Source of the DNA: an uncultured Pelagibacteraceae bacterium
Lineage (GTDB): Bacteria; Pseudomonadota; Alphaproteobacteria; Pelagibacterales; Pelagibacteraceae
Direction: 5' to 3'
DNA: 41,759 nt
Assembly: GCA_902572515.1 (NCBI GenBank)
Contig: CACGGJ010000010.1
Span: 1 to 41,759 of the forward strand
Positions 7,866 through 15,308 of this stretch are shown piece by piece (position 1 is the stretch's first letter; every line of letters begins with the position of its first letter). The notes beneath the pieces are model-generated. The model was given only the letters and a program-made list of their open reading frames with translations. It was not told the origin of the DNA and made no database searches. The position numbers were made by a program, and so were the translations under genes.

Positions 7866-9433
7866 TGATTAAAAAACTTATTACTTTATTTAAATTAGGA
7901 AGAAAAATTGCAAAATCAGATATTTTAAAAATTGCATCAAAATTTAAAAAACCTCCTTTAGCTGTAACAATATTATTCCAAATTTTATCTATTTCATTTG
8001 AAAAAAAGAAACAAAGTAATTTAATTGAGGATGATGGTGAAAGACTATCTAAGTCATTAGAATCTATGGGTACAACTTTCATCAAACTTGGGCAATTTCT
8101 TGCTACTAGACCAGATATAATCGGAGAAGAATTATCTTTAAAGCTAGAAAAACTTCAAGATCGATTACCCCCTTTTTCAATTCATGAAGCAAAAGAAATT
8201 ATTAAAGAAGATCTTGGAGTTGATGCATTTAACTCAATAATTGATTTAAGTGAACCAGTTGCTGCTGCATCAATTGCACAAGTTCATAAAGCAAAAATAA
8301 ATGATAATGGAACAATTAAAGATGTAGCAATAAAAATTTTAAGACCAAATATAAAAAAAATATTCAATGAAGAAATAGATGCAATGATGTTATTTGCATT
8401 TATTATTGAGTCATTTGTAAAAAAAACAAAAAGATTAAAACTTGTTGAAGTTGTTTTTTTACTTAAAGAAATAACTAATCTTGAAATGGATTTAAGATTC
8501 GAAGCTGCTGCGGCTAATGAATATGCTGAAAACACTAAAAATGATGCTGGATTTAAAGTTCCTGAAATTTATTGGAATTTTACTAGTGAAAATGTAATGA
8601 CTTTGGATTGGATAGATGGAATTTCAATAAGAGAAGCTGAGGAGCTAAAGAAAAGAAATTTAGATACTAATAAAATAGCGGAAGATATTATCCAACATTT
8701 TTTAAGACATGCTGTAAGAGATGGTTTTTTTCATGCAGATATGCATCAAGGAAATATTTTTGTTGATAATAGTGGCCAAATTGTACCTATAGATTTTGGG
8801 ATTATGGGCAGGTTAGACAAACTTAGTAAAAGGTTTTTAGCAGAAATTTTATTTGGATTTATTCAAAGAGATTATCGTAAAGTAGCTGAAGTTCACTTAG
8901 TGGCCGGATTAGTTCCAAAAGAAGTACCAATCGATGATCTAGCTCAAGCTTTGAGATCAATTGGTGAGCCTATATTTGGTCAAGAAGTAAAAGATATTTC
9001 AGGAGGTAAATTACTCAAACAATTGTTTGATGTAACAGAAAAGTTTAATATGCAAACTCAACCTCAATTATTAATGTTGCAAAAAACTATGGTTGTTGTT
9101 GAAGGTGTAGCAAGAAAGTTAAATCCAAACACAAATATTTGGACAACTTCAAAGCCTGTACTAGAAAATTGGCTTAAAGAAACCAAAGATCCAATTAATA
9201 ATTTAAATGAAACTTTAAAAAATACATCTGAAGTGATTAAACGTTTACCAGAATTTCCTGAGATTATGGATAAAGCAAATCAAGCATTAACGTTTTTAGC
9301 TAGTGGTCAAATTCCACAAAATTCAAATTCTTACACCGCTCTGAATGATAAGAAATCAGAAATGATAGCATTTAGAAATCAATCTATTATTGGTTTATTA
9401 CTTCTTGTAATTTTTGGCCTTATAGTATTTTAA
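7865..9433 (+). CDS. ubiB: Ubiquinone biosynthesis protein kinase-like UbiB
   Basis: Atypical ABC1/ADCK kinase-like ATPase needed for aerobic ubiquinone synthesis, thought to support the Ubi complex at the inner membrane. The KxGQ motif is at about Lys74-Gln77 in KLGQFLATRPD, the alanine-rich loop AAASIAQVHKA at about 133-143, the VAIK lysine near 157, the catalytic-loop segment DMHQGN at 292-297, and the metal-binding aspartate at 310 in IDFG. A C-terminal hydrophobic helix (IIGLLLLVIFGLIVF) anchors it in the membrane. An upstream in-frame ATG at 7853 adds four residues, but ATG 7865 forms the TAATG junction with ubiE that is typical here. Length is then 522 aa. Confidence 0.95.
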   Translation: MIKKLITLFKLGRKIAKSDILKIASKFKKPPLAVTILFQILSISFEKKKQSNLIEDDGERLSKSLESMGTTFIKLGQFLATRPDIIGEELSLKLEKLQDRLPPFSIHEAKEIIKEDLGVDAFNSIIDLSEPVAAASIAQVHKAKINDNGTIKDVAIKILRPNIKKIFNEEIDAMMLFAFIIESFVKKTKRLKLVEVVFLLKEITNLEMDLRFEAAAANEYAENTKNDAGFKVPEIYWNFTSENVMTLDWIDGISIREAEELKKRNLDTNKIAEDIIQHFLRHAVRDGFFHADMHQGNIFVDNSGQIVPIDFGIMGRLDKLSKRFLAEILFGFIQRDYRKVAEVHLVAGLVPKEVPIDDLAQALRSIGEPIFGQEVKDISGGKLLKQLFDVTEKFNMQTQPQLLMLQKTMVVVEGVARKLNPNTNIWTTSKPVLENWLKETKDPINNLNETLKNTSEVIKRLPEFPEIMDKANQALTFLASGQIPQNSNSYTALNDKKSEMIAFRNQSIIGLLLLVIFGLIVF

Positions 9434-9441
9434 TTCTGCAG

Positions 9442-10647
9442 ATGAAAAATTTGTTAAATAAAAAAATACTATTTATTATCTGTGGAGGAATATCTGCTTA
9501 TAAAAGTCTTGAAACAATTAGGCTTTTTAAAAAGAATGGTGCAGAAATAAAGACAATTCTTACAACAAGTGCAAAAGAGTTTGTAACTCCGCTTTCAATA
9601 ACATCACTTTCTCAAGGTAAAGTTTATAGTGATTTATTTAGTGTAGAAAACGAGGCTGAAATGGATCATATTTCACTTTCAAGATGGGCAGATATAATTG
9701 TAATTGCACCTGCAACGGCAAATACAATTTCGAAACTGGCTCAAGGAACAACTGATGATTTAGCATCCACTGTTGTTTTGGCATCAGATAAAGACATTAT
9801 TTTAGCACCAGCAATGAATGTAAGAATGTGGGAGCATTCAACTACTAAAACAAATATAAAAAAATTAAAAGGGTTTGGATATAAACTAATAGGTCCAGAG
9901 GTTGGTGATATGGCATGTGGTGAATATGGAAAGGGTAAAATGTCGGACCCATCAGTAATTGCTGAAGAAATTGATAAATATTTCTTAACTCAAAAAAATA
10001 ATAAAAAATTTAAAGCATTAGTTACAGCCGGTCCAACTAATGAGTACATAGATCCAGTTCGTTTTATTACGAATAAATCAAGTGGCAAACAAGGATATGA
10101 ATTAGCAAAATCATTATCCAAGAAAGGTTTTGATACAACATTAATATCAGGTCCAACTAATCTTGAAATAACTAAAGATATTAATCTTATAAAAGTTGAA
10201 ACAGCAGATGAAATGTTAGTTGCTACTCAAGAAAATTTACCTGTTGATGTAGCAATTTTTTCTGCTGCAGTAGCCGATTTTAAAATTAACAAAAAGTATG
10301 AAAATAAAATTAAGAAACAAGAGAACTTAAACTTAAATTTAGAAAAGAATGTAGATATACTTCATTATGTGTCTAACCATAACTCTATGAGACCTGAACT
10401 TGTCATTGGATTTGCAGCAGAAACTAATGAGATTGATAAAAATGCAGAGGAAAAATTAAATAAGAAAAGTTGTGACTGGATAATTTCTAATGATGTATCA
10501 AATAAAGATATAGGATTTAATTCTGATTATAATGAAGTAACAATTCATTATAAAAACAAAGACGTTAAAAAAGAAAAACTTTCGTACAAAAAAAAATCTG
10601 GAATTTCTGATGAAATAGTTGATAGAATAATTGATCAATTAAATTAA
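9442..10647 (+). CDS. coaBC: Bifunctional phosphopantothenoylcysteine decarboxylase/synthetase
   Basis: Catalyses two steps of coenzyme A synthesis: ligation of cysteine to 4'-phosphopantothenate (CoaB) and FMN-dependent decarboxylation (CoaC). The N-terminal CoaC flavoprotein domain has the GGISAYK start, His76, PAMN at 123-126 and Cys159 in DMACGEYGKGKM. The C-terminal CoaB domain begins around residue 194 with VTAGPTNEYIDPVRFI, then KSSGKQGYELA and SAAVADF. The 401-aa length is typical of the fused enzyme. The stop overlaps the dut start (TAATGG). It lies eight bases after ubiB in a single plus-strand run. Confidence 0.97.
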   Translation: MKNLLNKKILFIICGGISAYKSLETIRLFKKNGAEIKTILTTSAKEFVTPLSITSLSQGKVYSDLFSVENEAEMDHISLSRWADIIVIAPATANTISKLAQGTTDDLASTVVLASDKDIILAPAMNVRMWEHSTTKTNIKKLKGFGYKLIGPEVGDMACGEYGKGKMSDPSVIAEEIDKYFLTQKNNKKFKALVTAGPTNEYIDPVRFITNKSSGKQGYELAKSLSKKGFDTTLISGPTNLEITKDINLIKVETADEMLVATQENLPVDVAIFSAAVADFKINKKYENKIKKQENLNLNLEKNVDILHYVSNHNSMRPELVIGFAAETNEIDKNAEEKLNKKSCDWIISNDVSNKDIGFNSDYNEVTIHYKNKDVKKEKLSYKKKSGISDEIVDRIIDQLN

Positions 10648-11084
10648 TGGCAAAAGTTCTTATCAAAAAGTTAGACCCTACGGTTGAATTACCCGCTTAC
10701 AAAACAGAAGGTGCATCAGGTATGGATTTAATGGCATTAGTAAAAGAACCTATTAATCTTAAACCAAACTCATCATGTTTGGTTCCAACAGGTCTTGCGT
10801 TAGCATTTTCTAGTGATTTTGAAATCCAAATAAGACCAAGATCTGGTTTAGCTGCAAAAAATGGTATAAGTGTTTTAAATACACCTGGAACTATTGATAG
10901 TGATTACAGGGGAGAAATAAAAGTAATCCTTTTTAATCACGGAAAAAATGATTTCTTAATAAATAATAAGGATAGAATAGCACAAATGATTTTAACTCCT
11001 GTAATTAAAATGGATCTTGAGGAAACTGATGATCTACCAGAAACAATTAGAGGAGAAGGTGGTTTTGGCTCTACTGGAAAATGA
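10647..11084 (+). CDS. dut: dUTP diphosphatase
   Basis: Trimeric dUTPase that hydrolyses dUTP to dUMP and pyrophosphate, keeping uracil out of DNA and feeding dTMP synthesis. All motifs are present in 145 aa: motif 1 ASGMDLMA (23-30), motif 2 RPRSGLA (63-69), motif 3 LNTPGTIDSDYRGE (77-90) with the catalytic aspartate, motif 4 RIAQM, and the flexible C-terminal motif 5 GEGGFGSTGK that closes over the active site. It overlaps coaBC at its start and the MoeB-like gene at its end (ATGA, 11081-11084). coaBC-dut is a common pair. Confidence 0.97.
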   Translation: MAKVLIKKLDPTVELPAYKTEGASGMDLMALVKEPINLKPNSSCLVPTGLALAFSSDFEIQIRPRSGLAAKNGISVLNTPGTIDSDYRGEIKVILFNHGKNDFLINNKDRIAQMILTPVIKMDLEETDDLPETIRGEGGFGSTGK

Positions 11085-11848
11085 GCAAAAATTTAAGCAA
11101 AAAAGAAATAGATAAATTCTCTAGACAAATAATTTTAAAAAACATAGGTCCATTAGGACAAAAAAAAATCCTAGACTCAAAAGTTTTAATAATTGGAATG
11201 GGTGGTCTGGGATGTCCAGCGGCTGATTTTTTAACCCGATCTGGCATTGGGAAACTAGGAATTGTTGATCATGACACCGTTAGCCTATCAAATATTCATA
11301 GACAAAGTTTATATGACGAAAAAGATTTAAATCACTCAAAAGTTATAATTGCCAAAATAAAACTAAATAGAATAAACCCAAAAACAAAAATAAATCTTTA
11401 TAACTTTAAAATAGATAGAGTAAAATTTGAAAAAATAATAAAAAATTACGACTTCATTATTGATGGTACTGACAATTTTGAAAGTAAATTTTTAATAAAT
11501 GATTTAAGTTTAAAATATAAAAAATTTCTTGTGACTGGAGCAATTAGTAAATTTGATGGTCATATTTTTACTTTTGATTTTGTAGATAAAAATATTCCTT
11601 CTTTACGAGACTTCTATCAAGAGGAAGTTATTACTGATGAAACATTAAACTGTGAATATGAAGGAATATTGGGACCTGTAGCAGGAACAATTGGAACAAT
11701 GCTAGCTAATGAAGTTTTAAAAAAAATATTAAAAATTGGTCAAAATTTAAATGGATTTATTCTTATTATAGATTTATTAAATTTAAACTTTAGAAAAGTT
11801 AAATTAAATAAAACAAAAAAAAGTGAAAATAAAAAATCTAATAAATAA
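11081..11848 (+). CDS. MoeB/ThiF-family E1-like adenylyltransferase
   Basis: E1-like enzyme that adenylates the C-terminal Gly-Gly of a ubiquitin-fold sulfur carrier (MoaD, ThiS or similar). The nucleotide loop GMGGLG is at 39-44, followed by LTRSGIGKLGIVDHDTVS, the arginine finger in SNIHRQ (Arg74), and GTDNFESK at about 129-136. A cysteine (Cys191 in NCEYEG) aligns with a conserved position in the family. The two CxxC pairs that bind structural zinc in MoeB and ThiF are missing: the first site reads SLRDFY and the C-terminus ends in a Lys/Asn-rich tail without cysteine. The carrier partner cannot be told from context, as no moaD or thiS lies nearby. The last 26 bases overlap the next gene. 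Confidence 0.85.
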   Translation: MSKNLSKKEIDKFSRQIILKNIGPLGQKKILDSKVLIIGMGGLGCPAADFLTRSGIGKLGIVDHDTVSLSNIHRQSLYDEKDLNHSKVIIAKIKLNRINPKTKINLYNFKIDRVKFEKIIKNYDFIIDGTDNFESKFLINDLSLKYKKFLVTGAISKFDGHIFTFDFVDKNIPSLRDFYQEEVITDETLNCEYEGILGPVAGTIGTMLANEVLKKILKIGQNLNGFILIIDLLNLNFRKVKLNKTKKSENKKSNK

Positions 11849-12278
11849 TATTTTTATATTCTCTCTTTTAATATTCTTTATTACCTCAAGTGATGCAGGA
11901 GAAATATTCGTTTCTCTTAAAAAAAATAAGGTGAACGTGCGCTATGGACCAAGTTTTGAATCTGACATCAAGTATGTTTACAACAAAATAAATTTACCTT
12001 TAAAACAAATCGATAAAAAAGAAAATTTTAGACGAATTATTGATTTTAAAAATAACAGCGGATGGATTCATATTTCACAATTAAAAAAAAGTAATTCAGT
12101 AATAGCTACAAAAGATAAAGTTTTATTTAAGAAACCTACATCTTTTGCTAAACCAGTTGCTCAAATAAAAGAAGGAAGATTACTAATTATAGAAAAGTGT
12201 GAACAAAATTGGTGCAAAATTACATCAGGAGAATTTGAAGGTTGGATTAAAACAGATAATATTTGGGGACTAAATTAA
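11823..12278 (+). CDS. Secreted bacterial SH3-domain protein
   Basis: A 151-aa exported protein. An N-terminal signal sequence (MKIKNLINNIFIFSLLIFFI) ends with a likely cleavage after SSDA near residue 25. The mature part has two SH3-like repeats: KKNKVNVRYGPSFESD (family pattern VNVRxGPS) ending with GWIHISQL, and a second ending with GEFEGWIKTDNIWG. The pair of cysteines in CEQNWCKI is typical of the second repeat. Such domains usually bind peptidoglycan or accompany cell-wall enzymes; the exact role is unknown. The start must be GTG 11823, inside the end of the MoeB-like gene (26-base overlap), because no ATG precedes the signal sequence. The stop shares four bases with the convergent DUF3501 gene. 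Confidence 0.85.
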   Translation: MKIKNLINNIFIFSLLIFFITSSDAGEIFVSLKKNKVNVRYGPSFESDIKYVYNKINLPLKQIDKKENFRRIIDFKNNSGWIHISQLKKSNSVIATKDKVLFKKPTSFAKPVAQIKEGRLLIIEKCEQNWCKITSGEFEGWIKTDNIWGLN

Positions 12279-12874
12279 TTAAAATCATCAGATAATGAGG
12301 CTACATTTTCCTTAGATAATTTTGTGCTATGAGAATATTCTTTATGATCAATACCAAGCTCAATTTCTGAGTTATTAGATTGAAATTTTTCTATTTGATC
12401 ATCAGTAAAATTAAAGTGAATAAACTGTACTGAAGAAGCTTTTCCTTGAGAAGAAGTTCTATCAACATCTTCTTCGGGAACTGCTTTAATTTTCTCACCA
12501 TTTATTTTCATAAATACTGTTTCTTCTATTCCACCAACTTTTCCAAGAAACGCAGCCCTTGAGATAGGATTATCTATTTCAAACATTAAAGTTGCTGTTA
12601 GTTCTTTGCCGTTAGGTATTAAAGGATTGTACGCAGATAACTCATCCTGAAGTTGCTCATCACCACCTTTTTCAATGTATAGCATTTCTTGTACTTGAGC
12701 TAACATTGTTTCATAACTTTCAAAATAAAAAGTAGCATAAGGCCCTAAAGCAACTCTTCTATTTTTTTTATAATCAACAATACTTTTTCTTAATTCACGT
12801 CTCTTTTCTATATAAACATCTAAAGGCATGATGTCTTCTTTTTGAATTTCTCTTTTTTCTCTAGACATGATCAT
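12275..12874 (-). CDS. DUF3501 family protein
   Basis: A 199-aa soluble protein of the DUF3501 type, recognisable by the start DIMPLDVYIEKRRELR, VALGPYATFYFESYETMLAQVQE and ELSAYNPLIPNGKELTATLM-type segments. No catalytic motif or cysteine stands out. The function is not established. As far as I recall, genes of this family sit next to a CCG-domain Fe-S protein and a rubrerythrin in many proteobacteria, which is exactly the arrangement here, so a role in oxidative or peroxide stress is inferred from context only. Its start is in the ATGA overlap with the Fe-S protein gene; a second ATG at 12868 is also possible. Confidence 0.85.
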   Translation of the reverse strand: MIMSREKREIQKEDIMPLDVYIEKRRELRKSIVDYKKNRRVALGPYATFYFESYETMLAQVQEMLYIEKGGDEQLQDELSAYNPLIPNGKELTATLMFEIDNPISRAAFLGKVGGIEETVFMKINGEKIKAVPEEDVDRTSSQGKASSVQFIHFNFTDDQIEKFQSNNSEIELGIDHKEYSHSTKLSKENVASLSDDFN

Positions 12875-14202
12875 AAGTTATAACTTTTTGCCATCAATTC
12901 GATAGGGTGTAGTGCCTCATCATTAGATATATTTGTATCAACTTCTAACTGTTTTAAATGTTTACCAGCTAAGGGACAATCAGAAGCCATATACTTATTA
13001 TTTTTAGTTTTTATTTGTCTAGCTGTAGGTCTTCCAACTTTATTTGCTAAATCATGAGTTTCTTTCATTACTCCAAAAGTTCCTCCATGACCTGCACATC
13101 TTTCAACTACATCAATTTTAACGTTTGGTATCAATTTTAACATATCTCTTGCTTTGATACCCATATTCTGTGCTCTAGCATGACAAGCATGATGCACGGT
13201 TACTCCTCCATCAATCTCATTTAATCCTTCTGCTAATCCCTCATTGTTTGCAATGTCCACAACATACTCATCAATATCCATAACATTTGAAGATAATTTT
13301 TTTATTTTTTCATCGTTTGGTAATAACAAGGGCCATTCGAATTTTAACATCAATCCACAACTAGCTGTTAAGGTTACTACTTTATATCCTTTATCAATCC
13401 ATTCGATTAAATCCTTAGAAACTTTTTTTGCTTGTTCAACAACTTTTGGCAGATCTGCTTGCTCTAAAAATGGCATCCCACAACAACCAGGATAAGCTTC
13501 TTGAACCTCTACACCATTTTTTTTCAAAACTTTTAATGCAGCAACACCCGTATTTTTTTTATTAAAATTTACAAAACAAGTTGAATAAATAACTACTTTT
13601 CTATCTTTAGAAGGTGTTTGATAATTTATCTTATCTCTATTTTTTTTGAAAAAATTAGAAAAAGTTTCTGAGTTATATTTTGGTAACTGAACTCTTTTAT
13701 CTATTCCAGTAATTAATTCTAAGATTTTTCTAATTAATTTATTTTTAATATTTGATGTCCAGTTAACTATTTTAGAGAACATGACACCAATTTTAGCGTT
13801 TCGGTCTATTTGAGCTAATTGTGTTGGTACGCTTGATAATTTACCTAATTTTTTTTGAGCTGTTCTATATCGCAGCATTAAATGTGGAAAATCTAAATCA
13901 AAATCATGAGGTGGAACATATGGGCATTTAGTCATAAAACACATATCACACAATGTACATGCATCAACTACAGGGGCAAATTGATCGCTAGATAAGCTTT
14001 CAACATCTTCATTTTTAGATTCATCAATCATGTCAAATAGCTTTGGGAAAGAGTCGCAAAGATTAAAACATCTCCTGCATCCATGACAAATATCAAACAC
14101 TCTTCTCATTTCGGCGTCTAACTTTTCAGGATTTAAAAAATCAGGATGCTCAAAATCTATAGGGTGTCTTATAGGTGCACCTAAACTTCCTTCTTTGCTC
14201 AT
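12871..14202 (-). CDS. CCG-domain Fe-S oxidoreductase (GlpC/HdrD-like)
   Basis: A 443-aa iron-sulfur protein resembling GlpC and the HdrD/HdrB family. Two 4Fe-4S motifs lie near the N-terminus: Cys39-x2-Cys42-x2-Cys45-x3-Cys49 and Cys82-x2-Cys85-x2-Cys88-x4-Cys93. Two cysteine-rich CCG-type regions follow: YPGCCGMPF with an upstream CFVN, and HHACHA with VERCAGHGGTFG. In heterodisulfide reductases such regions bind a catalytic cluster or contact a quinone or disulfide. No membrane segment is seen. Its neighbours are rubrerythrin upstream and DUF3501 downstream (ATGA overlap), so it may pass electrons to the diiron peroxidase; that is inference. Annotation as glycolate oxidase subunit GlcF is less likely because no GlcD/GlcE is near. 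Confidence 0.85.
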   Translation of the reverse strand: MSKEGSLGAPIRHPIDFEHPDFLNPEKLDAEMRRVFDICHGCRRCFNLCDSFPKLFDMIDESKNEDVESLSSDQFAPVVDACTLCDMCFMTKCPYVPPHDFDLDFPHLMLRYRTAQKKLGKLSSVPTQLAQIDRNAKIGVMFSKIVNWTSNIKNKLIRKILELITGIDKRVQLPKYNSETFSNFFKKNRDKINYQTPSKDRKVVIYSTCFVNFNKKNTGVAALKVLKKNGVEVQEAYPGCCGMPFLEQADLPKVVEQAKKVSKDLIEWIDKGYKVVTLTASCGLMLKFEWPLLLPNDEKIKKLSSNVMDIDEYVVDIANNEGLAEGLNEIDGGVTVHHACHARAQNMGIKARDMLKLIPNVKIDVVERCAGHGGTFGVMKETHDLANKVGRPTARQIKTKNNKYMASDCPLAGKHLKQLEVDTNISNDEALHPIELMAKSYNL

Positions 14203-14234
14203 ATAATTAAGTTTTTTGAAATTCTAATTGTTTT

Positions 14235-14257
14235 TAGTGGGCGACTAACGCCCACTA
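14235..14257. repeat. GC-rich inverted repeat between rubrerythrin and Fe-S gene
   Basis: TAGTGGGCG (14235-14243), a five-base loop, then CGCCCACTA (14249-14257): a perfect 9-bp stem, extendable by one A-T pair, ending about ten bases after the rubrerythrin stop. It is unusually GC-rich for this genome. Neither strand has a run of T directly after it, so it is not a standard intrinsic terminator. It may protect the 3' end of a processed rubrerythrin mRNA or partly reduce read-through into the Fe-S gene. Confidence 0.7.
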
Positions 14258-14267
14258 AGAAATTTGA

Positions 14268-14684
14268 TTAGCTAATAGACTCTAAAGTTTTTTGAAATTT
14301 ACCAGCGTGTGATTTTTCAGCTTTAGCTAAAGTTTCAAACCAGTCAGCAATTTCTTCAAAGCCTTCTTCTCTAGCTGTTTTAGCCATACCAGGGTACATA
14401 TCAGTATACTCATGAGTTTCGCCTTGTACTGCCGAAGCTAAATTTGCTTTTGTTTCACCAATTGGCATACCAGTTCCTGGATCACCAACTTCTTCTAGAT
14501 ACTCCAAATGACCATGTGCATGACCAGTTTCACCTTCGGCTGTTGATCTAAAAACTGCAGCTACATCATTGTAACCTTCTATGTCAGCTTTTTGTGCGAA
14601 ATAAAGATATCTTCTGTTTGCTTGACTTTCACCAGCAAACGCTTCTTTTAAATTTTCTTCTGTTTTACTTCCTTTTAAAGACAT
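14268..14684 (-). CDS. Rubrerythrin, short form without rubredoxin domain
   Basis: Ferritin-like diiron protein, generally acting as a peroxidase that removes H2O2. The 138-aa four-helix bundle shows the iron-ligand pattern: Glu19 in AGESQA, Glu50/His55 in [12 protein letters not shown], Glu89 and Glu92 in GETHEY, and Glu123/His126 in [10 protein letters not shown]. The C-terminal rubredoxin-like FeS4 domain of classical rubrerythrins is absent, so electrons must come from another protein, plausibly the Fe-S protein encoded next. It is the first gene of a rubrerythrin-FeS-DUF3501 unit. It has a strong promoter (14712-14739), a near-perfect Shine-Dalgarno AAGGAG (14690-14695, five bases before ATG) and an Irr-like box just upstream, suggesting high but iron-controlled expression. 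Confidence 0.93.
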   Translation of the reverse strand: MSLKGSKTEENLKEAFAGESQANRRYLYFAQKADIEGYNDVAAVFRSTAEGETGHAHGHLEYLEEVGDPGTGMPIGETKANLASAVQGETHEYTDMYPGMAKTAREEGFEEIADWFETLAKAEKSHAGKFQKTLESIS

Positions 14685-14689
14685 TTTTT

Positions 14690-14695
14690 CTCCTT
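14690..14695 (-). promoter_or_regulatory. Strong Shine-Dalgarno of the rubrerythrin gene
   Basis: AAGGAG on the minus strand, five bases before the ATG at 14684. Most genes here have no recognisable Shine-Dalgarno, so this one stands out and fixes the start. Confidence 0.8.
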
Positions 14696-14711
14696 TTTAA
14701 TGTTATCAAAC

Positions 14712-14739
14712 CATATAATGCATATTGATAGTATGTCAA
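14712..14739 (-). promoter_or_regulatory. Putative rubrerythrin promoter
   Basis: Minus strand: perfect -35 TTGACA (14734-14739), 16-base spacer, -10 TATATG (14712-14717). A start point near 14705 would leave a leader of about 20 bases containing the AAGGAG. It is the best promoter match I found in the window. Confidence 0.65.
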
Positions 14740-14742
14740 TAG

Positions 14743-14759
14743 TTTAGAATTATTATAAT
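14743..14759. promoter_or_regulatory. Candidate Irr box upstream of rubrerythrin
   Basis: TTTAGAATTATTATAAT. Compared with the iron control element bound by alphaproteobacterial Irr (TTTAGAA-N3-TTCTAAA), the left half is perfect and the right half matches 5 of 7. It lies three bases upstream of the -35 hexamer, a position compatible with either activation or repression. A near mirror-image site is in front of irr (15223-15239). Confidence 0.55.
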
Positions 14760-14788
14760 GTAGATTTTAAGTGTATGATTTAATTAAA

Positions 14789-15217
14789 TTATTTTTGAGT
14801 TTGATTATCACTCGCAACTCTAACCAACACTTCAACAGAATTTATTTTTTTTCCTGTAATATTTTTTCTAATATTTATTTTGTCTATATCGCTCTCATCG
14901 CAATCAATTAGCTCATGCGTATCTTCATCAAAAAAATGATGGTGTGCTGATGTGTTTGTATCAAAATAACTTTTGTGACTATCGATCGAAATTTCTTTTA
15001 AATATCCTTTTTTTTCAAATGCATGAACTGTGTTATAAACTGTGGCTAGAGATATCTTTTCATTCATTTTTTCAGATATCATTTTAACAAGATCATTAAT
15101 TGTGAAATGGAAAGTTTTTTCTCTATTATACAAAACTTCACACATTTTTATTCTTTGTTTGGTCGGCCTAAGCCCAACTTCTCTTAATTTTTCAATAAAA
15201 TTGCAGTTTTTTGGCAT
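14789..15217 (-). CDS. irr: Fur-superfamily regulator, Irr type
   Basis: A 142-aa transcription factor. An N-terminal winged helix carries GLRPTKQR and the recognition helix in SLATVYNTVHAFEKKGYL (about 56-73). A C-terminal dimerisation and metal domain has the histidine cluster HHH at 92-94 followed by FFDEDTHELIDC. The double-His segment followed by an acidic stretch, and the position divergent from fabA-fabB-fabI, match Irr, the heme/iron-responsive regulator of alphaproteobacteria. The N-terminal heme regulatory motif GCPW of the Bradyrhizobium protein is absent, as in many Irr proteins. PerR is the main alternative. An Irr-like box sits six bases upstream of its ATG, suggesting autoregulation. 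A second, Fur-proper paralogue is encoded at 30827-31237. Confidence 0.85.
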   Translation of the reverse strand: MPKNCNFIEKLREVGLRPTKQRIKMCEVLYNREKTFHFTINDLVKMISEKMNEKISLATVYNTVHAFEKKGYLKEISIDSHKSYFDTNTSAHHHFFDEDTHELIDCDESDIDKINIRKNITGKKINSVEVLVRVASDNQTQK

Positions 15218-15222
15218 TGTTT

Positions 15223-15239
15223 TTTATAATTATTCTAAA
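15223..15239. promoter_or_regulatory. Candidate Irr box in the irr-fabA divergent spacer
   Basis: TTTATAATTATTCTAAA. The right half is a perfect TTCTAAA and the left half matches 6 of 7 to TTTAGAA, separated by three bases as in the Irr iron control element. It lies in the 91-base spacer between irr and fabA, close to the irr start, so it could repress irr. It is 69 bases upstream of the fabA ATG. Confidence 0.6.
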
Positions 15240-15308
15240 GTATGAATAAATATATAGTGTTTTATTATATTATATTAGGATTAAATCAAGTATTAAGGGT
15301 GCTCGAAT

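Noticed and set aside
12871..14202. Glycolate oxidase subunit GlcF
   Set aside because: Same broad family, but no GlcD or GlcE is nearby and the rubrerythrin/DUF3501 context points to a different subgroup.
14235..14257. Intrinsic terminator for rubrerythrin
   Set aside because: The stem is good, but no T-run follows on either strand, so it is recorded as an inverted repeat instead.
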